A DNA stretch of 18,638 nucleotides from Collinsella sp. Its GTDB lineage: Bacteria; Actinomycetota; Coriobacteriia; Coriobacteriales; Coriobacteriaceae. Below, piece by piece: positions 5,657-12,063 of the stretch; position 1 is the stretch's first letter; each line of letters begins with the position of its first letter. A program made the translations under genes and the position numbers. The stretch covers positions 1 through 18,638 of the forward strand of contig JAHYYK010000042.1 of the NCBI GenBank assembly GCA_019425005.1, given 5' to 3'. The notes under the pieces are model-generated. The model ran no database searches. It had not been told where the DNA came from and saw only the letters and a program-made list of their open reading frames with translations.

Positions 5657-6856
5657 CTAGCGCCTGTGGTGGCGCTCCTCCTTGCGTTCTTCTGCCGCCT
5701 GCTCCTCCTGCTTAAAGGCGGGATCGTCGGGGGTGACGAGCTCGTCCTCGTGCGTGCGCTTGTTGTAATGGTGGCGCAGCACGGGCTCAAACAGGTGCAG
5801 GTGCTTGGCGAAGGCCGCCGAGCCAATGGCGAGCACGGTAAAGATGAGCACACGCATGGGCACTTCGACCTGGTTAATCGCAGTGGCGCCGGCCGAAAGC
5901 ATGATGCACCAGGCATAGATGAGCAGCACGGCCTGTTTTTGGTTGTAGCCTTCTTGGATTAGGCGGTGGTGGATGTGGCCCTTGTCGGCCTGCCCAATGC
6001 TAATGTGGGCGCGCCTGCGGCGCACGATGGCGCTAAACGTGTCGATGATGGGCACGCCGGCAACGATGAGCGGGATGATAAGAGAGGTGAGCGCGGCGGT
6101 GCGGCTCACGTTGAGCAGCGAGATGGAGCCCAGTGCAAAGCCCAGAAGCAGCGACCCCGAGTCGCCCAAGAAGATGCTTGCGGGGTTGAAGTTGTAGCGC
6201 AAAAAGGCCAGGCAGGCGCCAAAGAGCGCAATGGAGAGCGCGGCGGCGTCGATGCGGCCCGAGAGAACGGCCATCGAAAACATGGTGAACGAGGCGATGC
6301 CGCAGATGCCCGTGGCCAAGCCGTCGAGGCCGTCGATGAGGTTAATGATGTTGGTGAATGCCACCAGATAGATTACGGTGATGGGGTAGGCGAGCCACCC
6401 GAGCATGATTTCGCCGGGGGCAAACGGGTTGACGATGACGCCGATCCGCAGGCCGCCGATACAGGCGATGAGCGCGGCGAGGACCTGCCCGGCCAGCTTT
6501 TGCTTGGGCTTGAGTTGGAAGACGTCGTCGATAGCGCCGGTCGCAAAGATGACGGTAAAGGAGAGCGCCAGCATGGGATAGCTAATGTGAAGGCGCGGGT
6601 GCGGCACCAGGACGGGTGGCCAGCCTAGGTGCCAGGTGCCTAGGATTTGCACAATGCAGGCAACGACCAGGCCCAAAAACACCGCCGTTCCGCCCAAACG
6701 CGGGATGGGCTTGGTGTTGATGCGGCGCTTAGAAGGATAGTCGACGGCATCGAGCTTAATTGCCAAGCGCTTGACCAGGGGCACCGCGAGGAAGGTCGTG
6801 ATAAAGGCCGCCGCTGCCACGCATAGGTACGGTATGTAGCTCGGGGATGAAGCCAT
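5657..6856 (-). CDS. WecA/TagO-type polyprenyl-phosphate N-acetylhexosamine-1-phosphate transferase
   Basis: The 399-residue integral membrane protein has about ten or eleven hydrophobic segments and belongs to the MraY/WecA superfamily. It would transfer a sugar-1-phosphate, usually GlcNAc-1-P, from UDP-sugar to undecaprenyl phosphate at the inner face of the membrane, starting a wall polymer such as teichoic acid or another surface glycan. Motifs in order: TKPIPRLGG (48-56), the aspartate pair in GAIDD (107-111), NLIDGLDGLATG (172-183), FLGDSGS (229-235) and GHIHHRL (293-299). The HIHH motif separates WecA/TagO from MraY. A charged tail (about 365-399) ends the protein. ATG 6856 is preferred to TTG 6874, though neither has a clear ribosome-binding site. 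A TATTAT at 6929-6934 (minus strand) is a possible -10. The sugar specificity cannot be told from sequence. Confidence 0.93.
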   Translation of the reverse strand: MASSPSYIPYLCVAAAAFITTFLAVPLVKRLAIKLDAVDYPSKRRINTKPIPRLGGTAVFLGLVVACIVQILGTWHLGWPPVLVPHPRLHISYPMLALSFTVIFATGAIDDVFQLKPKQKLAGQVLAALIACIGGLRIGVIVNPFAPGEIMLGWLAYPITVIYLVAFTNIINLIDGLDGLATGICGIASFTMFSMAVLSGRIDAAALSIALFGACLAFLRYNFNPASIFLGDSGSLLLGFALGSISLLNVSRTAALTSLIIPLIVAGVPIIDTFSAIVRRRRAHISIGQADKGHIHHRLIQEGYNQKQAVLLIYAWCIMLSAGATAINQVEVPMRVLIFTVLAIGSAAFAKHLHLFEPVLRHHYNKRTHEDELVTPDDPAFKQEEQAAEERKEERHHRR

Positions 6857-7061
6857 GAATCTAAAAACCGCCAAGCGTCGAAGGAAAAGGTCAGAAGAAC
6901 GCCATGCGCAAAGGGCATAGCCGAACCATAATACTCGACCAAGGGGGGTGCATGTAATTGCACGCAGCGATAATCACGCGCTTACCAGATATTGGGATGT
7001 TGTCGATGGCTTGTCGGGATGCCGGCGGGAATCCATATGGACTGTAATGGTGATTTTCGGC

Positions 7062-7231
7062 AAAAGAAAACCACCCCCCACGTTACGAAAATGAACCCAC
7101 CTAAAACAGGTGGGTGCCCTCATCGACCGTTCCAGCGTCCTTAACAACGAAGGATACCTGTACTAGGTACGACTGTGTGGGCTCCCTAAATAAACGCGAC
7201 GGTTCACCCAGTTGCTCCGCGGGGGGCGGAA
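7062..7231 (-). ncRNA. ssrS: Probable 6S RNA (SsrS)
   Basis: On the minus strand the ends of this region pair: CCGCCCCCCGCG (7229-7218) with CGTGGGGGGTGG (7082-7071), twelve pairs including two G-U, followed directly by TTTTCTTTT as a terminator tract. The enclosed RNA is about 165 nt, the size of 6S RNA. Near its 3' side is GGGCACCCACCTGTTTTAGG, whose ACCCACCT pairs with the following AGGTGGGT (7095-7115), like the small hairpin on the 3' strand of the 6S central bubble. Inner pairings include ACCGT/ACGGT, TACCT/AGGTA and TCCTT/AAGGA. TATGAT (7239-7244) is a plausible -10. 6S RNA mimics an open promoter and sequesters housekeeping RNA polymerase in stationary phase. The call rests on structure, size and position, not on an alignment; another structured RNA is possible. 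Confidence 0.55.
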
Positions 7232-7269
7232 TACCTACATCATAAAGCGGCACTTTGTCGATTCCAGTC

Positions 7270-7299
7270 TTGACATTATAAAAATCGTGTCGGACGATT
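7270..7299 (+). promoter_or_regulatory. Candidate promoter with embedded operator-like dyad upstream of the PflX-like gene
   Basis: A perfect TTGACA (7270-7275) is followed at 17 bp by GACGAT (7293-7298), a weak -10. Across the spacer and -10 lies the dyad AATCGTgtcggACGATT (7283-7299), two 6-bp half-sites separated by 5 bp. On the minus strand a perfect TATAAT occurs at 7275-7280, so the dyad could control transcription in both directions. The regulator is unknown. Confidence 0.45.
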
Positions 7300-7381
7300 A
7301 CGGCGCCTTGGGCTCGAGCCGTCTGTGCGGTTGGTCCCTTTACGTTTGAGCTGCTGAATCATTGTTTTGGAGCATGTTTTT

Positions 7382-8320
7382 ATGCCGACGTCGTTGACCG
7401 AACTTTTTTCGCCCGCCTGCCATTTGTGTCCGCGCCGTTGCGGTGCGGCGCGCGACGAGGGCGCGCGTGGCGTGTGCGGCGCCGACAACACGCTTAAGGT
7501 CGCCCGCGCGGCGCTCCATATGTGGGAGGAGCCGCCCATTTCGGGCGAGGCCGGCTCGGGTACGATTTTCTTTAGCGGCTGTTCGCTCAAATGTATCTAC
7601 TGCCAAAACCACGAGATCTCGACGGGCAATTTCGGTCTTGAGATTTCGCCCGAGCGTTTGGTCGAGATTATGCTGGAGCTGCAGGACCAGAGCGCCAATA
7701 ACATCAACCTGGTGACGGCGACGCACTATGCGCACCTGTTGCCTGCCGCGATTGCCGCGGCACGGACGCGCGGGTTGGTCATCCCAATTGTCTACAACAC
7801 GAGTGGTTACGAGCGCGCGAGTGCCGTGGCGGCGCTGGGCGACCTGGTCGACGTGTGGCTTACGGACTTTAAATATGCCGATGCTGGGCTTGCGCAGTCG
7901 CTCTCCCACATTAAGGACTACCCGCGTGTGGCCGTGTCGGGCTTAGCGCAGATGGCACGCGAGATCGAGCGCCGCGGGGGAGAGCTAGTGGACGAGAATG
8001 GGCTCATGAAGCGCGGCATGATCGTGCGCCACCTGGTGCTGCCGGGGCATGCGGATGACTCGTGCCGCGTGCTAGACCTTGTGTGGCAGACGGTGGGCGA
8101 CGTGCCGATCTCGGTCATGAACCAGTACACGCCCAATGCGCTCATGCGCGAACAAGGCGGCGACCTGGCGCGCGCCGTGACGCGCGAGGAGTATGAGCAG
8201 GTGCTCGACCATGCCGACGACCTGGGCTTTACGACGATGTTCTGGCAAGAGGGCGGCGCTGTAGACGAGAGCTTCACCCCGGCCTTCGACACCACCGGTG
8301 TTCTTACCAGCGCAAAGTAG
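7382..8320 (+). CDS. Radical SAM protein, PflX-like (COG1313; pyruvate formate-lyase activase homologue)
   Basis: The 312-residue protein carries the radical SAM cluster motif CSLKCIYC (Cys67, Cys71, Cys74), which binds a 4Fe-4S cluster and S-adenosylmethionine to generate a 5'-deoxyadenosyl radical. An N-terminal CHLCPRRC (13-20) plus Cys32 is typical of the PflX branch and may bind another metal site. Further family matches are EEPPISGEAGSGTIFFSGC, QDQSANNINLVTATHYAHLLP, IVYNTSGYE, DVWLTDFKYAD, MIVRHLVLPGHADDS and SVMNQYTPNAL. The physiological substrate of this branch is not established, and no glycyl-radical enzyme is nearby, so activation of pyruvate formate-lyase should not be assumed. 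ATG 7382 follows GGAG at 7369-7372 with a 9-nt gap. The gene is preceded by a promoter with a dyad. Confidence 0.9.
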   Translation: MPTSLTELFSPACHLCPRRCGAARDEGARGVCGADNTLKVARAALHMWEEPPISGEAGSGTIFFSGCSLKCIYCQNHEISTGNFGLEISPERLVEIMLELQDQSANNINLVTATHYAHLLPAAIAAARTRGLVIPIVYNTSGYERASAVAALGDLVDVWLTDFKYADAGLAQSLSHIKDYPRVAVSGLAQMAREIERRGGELVDENGLMKRGMIVRHLVLPGHADDSCRVLDLVWQTVGDVPISVMNQYTPNALMREQGGDLARAVTREEYEQVLDHADDLGFTTMFWQEGGAVDESFTPAFDTTGVLTSAK

Positions 8321-8431
8321 TGCGTTCGTCGATGATTATTCTGGGACGGGGATTAAAAAATCATCGAGAGGATCGCCTGCTCGGAAAGTTGTCAAAATAG
8401 CCGCGCCCCAAAAAAGACTGGGTATTGAGCG

Positions 8432-8459
8432 TTGACAGTTGGCGAGCCGTAGGTAAAAT
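8432..8459 (+). promoter_or_regulatory. Promoter of tRNA-Ala
   Basis: A consensus TTGACA (8432-8437) and TAAAAT (8454-8459) are separated by 16 bp, placing the start near 8466, just ahead of the mature tRNA 5' end. Confidence 0.75.
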
Positions 8460-8472
8460 ATCGACTTGTCCT

Positions 8473-8545
8473 GGGGACGTAGCTCAGTTGGGAGAGCGCT
8501 GCCGTCGCATGGCAGAGGCCGAGGGTTCGACTCCCTTCGTCTCCA
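8473..8545 (+). tRNA. tRNA-Ala (anticodon CGC)
   Basis: The 73-nt cloverleaf has a seven-pair acceptor stem GGGGACG/CGTCTCC with one G-U, the D-arm sequence TAGCTCAGTTGGGAGAGC, the anticodon stem CTGCC/GGCAG around loop GTCGCAT, and the T-arm GAGGGTTCGACTCCC. With T at position 33 the anticodon reads CGC, decoding the GCG alanine codon. CCA is not encoded in full: ACCC follows the acceptor stem, so the tail would be added by nucleotidyltransferase. Abundant GCG codons in the neighbouring genes fit the need for this isoacceptor. The gene stands alone, with its own promoter and terminator. Confidence 0.96.
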
Positions 8546-8560
8546 CCCTTGGATTTGATA

Positions 8561-8591
8561 AGCCGCTGACATTGTGTCGGCGGCTTTTTTT
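8561..8591 (+). terminator. Intrinsic terminator of tRNA-Ala
   Basis: AGCCGCTGAC pairs with GTCGGCGGCT (one wobble) around ATTGT, followed by seven T residues. It begins 15 bp after the tRNA. The T-tract lies 19 bp ahead of the next start codon, so the next gene may depend on read-through or on a promoter I cannot see. Confidence 0.88.
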
Positions 8592-8609
8592 AAAAGAAAG
8601 GGCTGTACC

Positions 8610-9068
8610 ATGGCCGAGCTTGAGTCCCAACCATTGTCCGACGAGGAGCGCGCTGAGTTGGAAGAGCTCCGCGCCGAGAAGGCACGCCGCGAGGCTCGGG
8701 AAGAGGCCCGTCGCGAGCGTGAGGAGCTGGCTGCCCTGCGCGCCGAGCGTGCGAAGGCCGAGGAGGTCGCCGCGAACGCCGCATCCGCACCGGCGCCCGC
8801 GCCCGCACCCAAGCCCGCTGCCGCGAAGCCTGCGCCTGCCGCGCCCAAACCTCAGCCTAAAAAGGCCGCTCGTTCCAAGTCCGTCGAGCCCAAGCCGAGC
8901 CGTGACGAGATGACCTTTGCACAGCGCATGGTTACCTCCAAGGAGCCTACGGGCGAGAACGAGATTCCTGGCATGGCGCCGGCTCAAAAAATCATTATTG
9001 TCCTTGCCCTCATCGCGTTCGTCATCTTTATGGGCTACACGATCCTGACCAGCATGGGCCTGCTCTAA
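8610..9068 (+). CDS. Small membrane protein with N-terminal coiled coil and Ala/Pro-rich linker, unknown function
   Basis: I do not recognise this 152-residue protein. Residues 8-55 are extremely rich in Glu, Arg and Ala with heptad-like spacing (EERAELEELRAEKARREARE), indicating a coiled coil. Residues 56-98 form an Ala/Pro/Lys-rich linker with PAPAPAPKPA repeats. Residues 99-126 are a soluble segment (DEMTFAQRMVTSKEPTGENE). Residues 127-147 (KIIIVLALIAFVIFMGYTIL) form one membrane helix at the C-terminus, leaving only about five residues beyond it. A tail-anchored topology with the coiled coil in the cytoplasm seems likely. ATG 8610 follows AAAGGG. It sits between the tRNA-Ala terminator and pncB; no functional link is visible. 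Clean coding sequence and a good start support a real gene. Confidence 0.82.
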   Translation: MAELESQPLSDEERAELEELRAEKARREAREEARREREELAALRAERAKAEEVAANAASAPAPAPAPKPAAAKPAPAAPKPQPKKAARSKSVEPKPSRDEMTFAQRMVTSKEPTGENEIPGMAPAQKIIIVLALIAFVIFMGYTILTSMGLL

Positions 9069-9152
9069 CCGATTTGCATCGGGCGTCATGTCCGCATGCT
9101 CTGCTCTCGTCCAGTCCTCAAATTCTGCACCATACATCCGAAAGGTCGCCCC

Positions 9153-10658
9153 ATGGCTTTGACCGACATCTCGCATCCCACCGACATTGCAATGCTCACC
9201 GATCTGTACGAGCTCACTATGGCCCAGGGCCTGTGGGAGAGCGGCAAGGCCAATGAGCAGGGTTGTTTTACCGCGTTTTACCGCGACCATCCCTTTGGTA
9301 GCGCCTACGCCGTCATGTGCGGTACCGCCGAGCTGCCCGAGCTTGTCGAGAACCTGCGCTTTACGCCCGAGGATATCGACTACCTCGCCTTGCTCCAGGC
9401 CCCGGCCGGCGGCGCGATGTTCAAGCCTGGATTCCTCGACTACCTGCGCGATTTTCGTGCGCATGTAAATATCGACGCCGTCCCCGAGGGCGAGCTTGTC
9501 TTTCCGCGCGAGCCCATGGTGCGCGTCACCGGCCCCGCGCTGGAGTGTCAGCTGCTCGAGACAGCGCTGCTCAACATCGTCGGCTTCCAGACACTTGTCG
9601 CCACCAAGACGGCGCGCGTGGTGTTGGCGGCGGACGGTCGTCCCGTGGCCGAGTTTGGTCTGCGCCGCGCCCAGGGTCCCGATGGCGGCCTGGCCGTCGC
9701 GCGCGCGAGCTACGTTGCCGGCTGTTCCTCTACGTCTAATGTGCTCGCCGGTCGCCGCTACGGTATTCCCGTCTTTGGCACGCATGCGCACAGCTGGGTG
9801 ATGAGCTTCGATTCCGAGCTCGAGGCCTTCCGTGCCTTTGCCAAGTCGAGCCCCAAGAATTGCACGCTGCTCATCGACACCTACGATGTGCGCGAGGGCT
9901 GCGAGCATGCCATTACGGTTGCCAAGGAGATGGAGGCGGCGGGCGAGCGCCTGTCGGCTATTCGCATCGACTCAGGCGACCTGGCCAAGCTCTCCAAGTA
10001 TGTCCGCGGTCGTTTCGATGCCGAGGGCCTGCCCTATGTGGGGATCTCGGTTTCCAACGATCTGGACGAGTACACGATCCAGTCGCTGCTTGACCAGGGT
10101 GCGCCTATCGATAGCTTTGGCGTGGGTACCAAGCTCGCGACCTGCTATGACCAGCCGGCGCTGGGCGGCGTGTACAAGCTTTCTGCCCGCCGTGCGAGCG
10201 AGGCGGACCCGTGGACGCCGGTGGTCAAGCTCTCCGAGCAGCCCTACAAGCGCACGATCCCGGGCGTGCAGCGCGTGCGCCGTTATTACGACGGCTTTGG
10301 CGGCCCGATCTGCGACATGATCTACGACGAGGACCATTTGGCGGGGGAGGGCACCGCGCGTGGCAATACCCTCGTGGCCGTGAACGATGCCGCCCTGGTG
10401 ACCGATGTGTCGGAGCTTGAGTATCGCGAGCTGCTGGCGCCGATCGTGCGCGATGGCAGTGCCGTTGCCCCGCGCGAGAGCATTGAGGACGCACGCGAGC
10501 GTTGCACCTGGGCACTGGACCATCTGGATCCGGTCTACAAGCGCTTCCTGTACCCGCAGACCTATGTGGTGGGCATGGAGCAGGGCCTGGCACAGGTGCG
10601 CGACGAGCTCGTGCGCAAGAACATGGCCGCGGCATCGGCTTTCCCCTGGGCTCACTAA
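9153..10658 (+). CDS. pncB: Nicotinate phosphoribosyltransferase
   Basis: The 501-residue cytoplasmic enzyme makes nicotinate mononucleotide from nicotinate, PRPP and ATP, the entry step of the Preiss-Handler NAD salvage route. Family signatures are LTDLYELTMAQGLWE near the N-terminus, FTAFYRDHPFGSAYAV, EFGLRRAQGPDGGLAVARAS, GTHAHSWVMSF (about 209-219, containing the histidine region phosphorylated in the cycle), LLIDTYDV, IRIDSGDL, ISVSNDLDEYTI and FGVGTKLATCYDQPALGGVYKL (phosphate-binding part). Length fits the long bacterial form. I chose ATG 9153 because GAAAGG lies about 8 nt upstream; the open frame upstream of it looks non-coding. An 84-bp gap to the preceding gene contains a 5-bp hairpin CCGAT/ATCGG at 9069-9082 but no T-tract. 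Confidence 0.96.
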   Translation: MALTDISHPTDIAMLTDLYELTMAQGLWESGKANEQGCFTAFYRDHPFGSAYAVMCGTAELPELVENLRFTPEDIDYLALLQAPAGGAMFKPGFLDYLRDFRAHVNIDAVPEGELVFPREPMVRVTGPALECQLLETALLNIVGFQTLVATKTARVVLAADGRPVAEFGLRRAQGPDGGLAVARASYVAGCSSTSNVLAGRRYGIPVFGTHAHSWVMSFDSELEAFRAFAKSSPKNCTLLIDTYDVREGCEHAITVAKEMEAAGERLSAIRIDSGDLAKLSKYVRGRFDAEGLPYVGISVSNDLDEYTIQSLLDQGAPIDSFGVGTKLATCYDQPALGGVYKLSARRASEADPWTPVVKLSEQPYKRTIPGVQRVRRYYDGFGGPICDMIYDEDHLAGEGTARGNTLVAVNDAALVTDVSELEYRELLAPIVRDGSAVAPRESIEDARERCTWALDHLDPVYKRFLYPQTYVVGMEQGLAQVRDELVRKNMAAASAFPWAH

Positions 10659-10673
10659 TTCCTTGGGCGGTAG

Positions 10674-10708
10674 GGGCGAGTCACGCTCCCTTGGCCGCCA
10701 GCTCGCCC
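10674..10708. other. Hairpin between pncB and proB
   Basis: GGGCGAG (10674-10680) pairs with CTCGCCC (10702-10708) around a 21-nt loop. It starts 15 bp after the pncB stop. There is no T-tract, so whether it terminates pncB or lets transcription continue into proB is undecided. Confidence 0.35.
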
Positions 10709-10737
10709 GTTCGCTGAACATTCGATTGGTTTGACGT

Positions 10738-11865
10738 ATGACGACTTCTTATAAAACGATGGTGGTAAAGATCGGTTCGTCTACGGTGGTGGGCGCCGAC
10801 GGCAAGGTCAACCGCGCCTTTATCGGCGGGCTTGCCGATCAGGCCGCAGCGCTGCGCGAGCTTGGCTGGCGCCTGGTCGTGGTGAGCTCGGGCGCTATCG
10901 CCTGTGGCTATCCCGTGCTGGGCTTCGACCACAAGCCGGTCGGCGACCTGCCGAGCCTGCAGGCGTGCGCCTCGGCTGGTCAGTGCATCATCTCGTCGGC
11001 CTACGACGAGGAGTTCCATGCACGGGATCTGCTCACCTCGCTCGTGCTACTCACGCGCCACGATACGGCCCGCCGCACGTCCTACCTGCACGCACGCGAC
11101 GCCCTGCTGCGCCTGGTGGAGCTTGGCGTGGTGCCTGTTGTCAACGAGAACGATACCGTTACCGTCGACGAGATCAAGTTTGGCGACAACGACACGCTGG
11201 CGGCGCTTGTGAGCTGTCTGGTTTCCGCCGATCTGTGCGTGACGCTCTCGGACATCGATGGCCTCTACACCGCCAATCCGCACGAGGACCCCACGGCCGA
11301 GTTCGTCCCGGTTGTGCATAAGATCGATGCCAAGATTATCGCCTCGGCGGGCGATTCTTCCACATCGGTGGGCACGGGCGGCATGATCACCAAGATTCGC
11401 GCGAGCCGCATTCTGATGACGGCGGGCATTCAAAGCGTGATTTGCTCGGGCGAGGAGCCCGATGCGCTTGTGCGTCTGGCCCGCGGCGAGAGCGTGGGTA
11501 CGCTGTTCGATCCGCCAGCTGAGCGCCTGGACATCGCGCCGCGCAAGCTGTGGATCGCGCTGGGTGACAAGGCACATGGCTCGGTGACGGTCGATGATGG
11601 TGCTGCGAAGGCGCTGGTAAGCCGTGGCTCTTCCTTGCTTGCGGTGGGTATTCGCGAGGTCGATGGCGTGTTTTCCGAGGGCGATGTGCTCGACGTGTGC
11701 GACCCGAGCGGTATGGTCGTCGCCCGCGGTATCGCCGAGGCCGATTCGGACGTGCTGGAGCTTGCCGCCGGCCGCCGTCAGGACCAGATTGCCAGCAACC
11801 GCCTGCTGGCAGATCTGGCCGAGAAGCCCGCGATCCATCGAGATAATCTGATCGTCTTTGCCTAA
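10738..11865 (+). CDS. proB: Glutamate 5-kinase with C-terminal PUA domain
   Basis: The 375-residue enzyme phosphorylates L-glutamate to gamma-glutamyl phosphate, the first committed step of proline synthesis, and passes the unstable product to ProA. The amino acid kinase domain (about 1-260) shows MVVKIGSSTVV (8-18), VVVSSGAIACG, VPVVNENDTVTVDEIKFGDNDTLAALVS and the late GTGGMITKIRAS; the family is usually inhibited by proline at this domain. A PUA domain follows (about 275-365; EGDVLDVCDPSGMVVARGI). No strong ribosome-binding site precedes ATG 10738, but the protein begins exactly where family members do. Unlike the common proBA operon, proB is separated from proA by a minus-strand peptidase gene, so coordination must occur by other means. 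Confidence 0.96.
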   Translation: MTTSYKTMVVKIGSSTVVGADGKVNRAFIGGLADQAAALRELGWRLVVVSSGAIACGYPVLGFDHKPVGDLPSLQACASAGQCIISSAYDEEFHARDLLTSLVLLTRHDTARRTSYLHARDALLRLVELGVVPVVNENDTVTVDEIKFGDNDTLAALVSCLVSADLCVTLSDIDGLYTANPHEDPTAEFVPVVHKIDAKIIASAGDSSTSVGTGGMITKIRASRILMTAGIQSVICSGEEPDALVRLARGESVGTLFDPPAERLDIAPRKLWIALGDKAHGSVTVDDGAAKALVSRGSSLLAVGIREVDGVFSEGDVLDVCDPSGMVVARGIAEADSDVLELAAGRRQDQIASNRLLADLAEKPAIHRDNLIVFA

Positions 11866-11879
11866 CCAATTGACGCTGC

Positions 11880-11977
11880 AAACGCCCCTAAGCGGCAATC
11901 TGACGTTCAATCGTCGGGCATGACCAAAAGGTCAATGCCCTCCTCTTTCACGTCACCTTGCTTGCTTAGGGGCGTTT
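11880..11977. other. 98-nt structured inverted repeat downstream of proB
   Basis: Perfect 14-bp outer arms, AAACGCCCCTAAGC (11880-11893) and its reverse complement (11964-11977), enclose an inner hairpin GGGCATGACC/GGTCaATGCCC (11916-11925 with 11930-11940, one bulged A, AAAA loop). A GACG/CGTC or TGACGT/ACGTCA pairing is also possible. On the plus strand the right arm ends in TTTT, so the whole may terminate proB transcription; it starts 14 bp after the proB stop. The nested structure is larger than a plain terminator needs and could be a small mobile repeat or a structured RNA. Confidence 0.6.
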
Positions 11978-12010
11978 TCGCTTTCCGTCCTCTTCCTGCG
12001 GCATTGTCGT

Positions 12011-12045
12011 TGCCGGCACTTGGGGACGTTTCTATTGTGCCGGCA
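12011..12045. repeat. TGCCGGCAC inverted repeat, probable 3' end element of the peptidase gene
   Basis: TGCCGGCAC (12011-12019) and GTGCCGGCA (12037-12045) are perfect reverse complements around a 17-nt loop containing TTGGGGACGTTTC. A similar GTGGGGACAC follows just outside the right arm. It lies 18 bp beyond the stop of the minus-strand peptidase gene. It seems a different class from the CCACCAC repeats, although both contain a GGGGAC-type core. Confidence 0.6.
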
Positions 12046-12063
12046 GGTGGGGACACTCCTTTG

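Noticed and set aside
5966..6628. Long plus-strand frame opposite the WecA/TagO-type gene
   Set aside because: It encodes a low-complexity Asp/Gly/Arg-rich product and is antisense to a membrane enzyme with well-defined motifs.
7062..7231. tmRNA or SRP RNA as identity of the structured minus-strand RNA
   Set aside because: There is no tRNA-like CCA end or tag-coding frame, and no GGAAGG-type SRP tetraloop motif.
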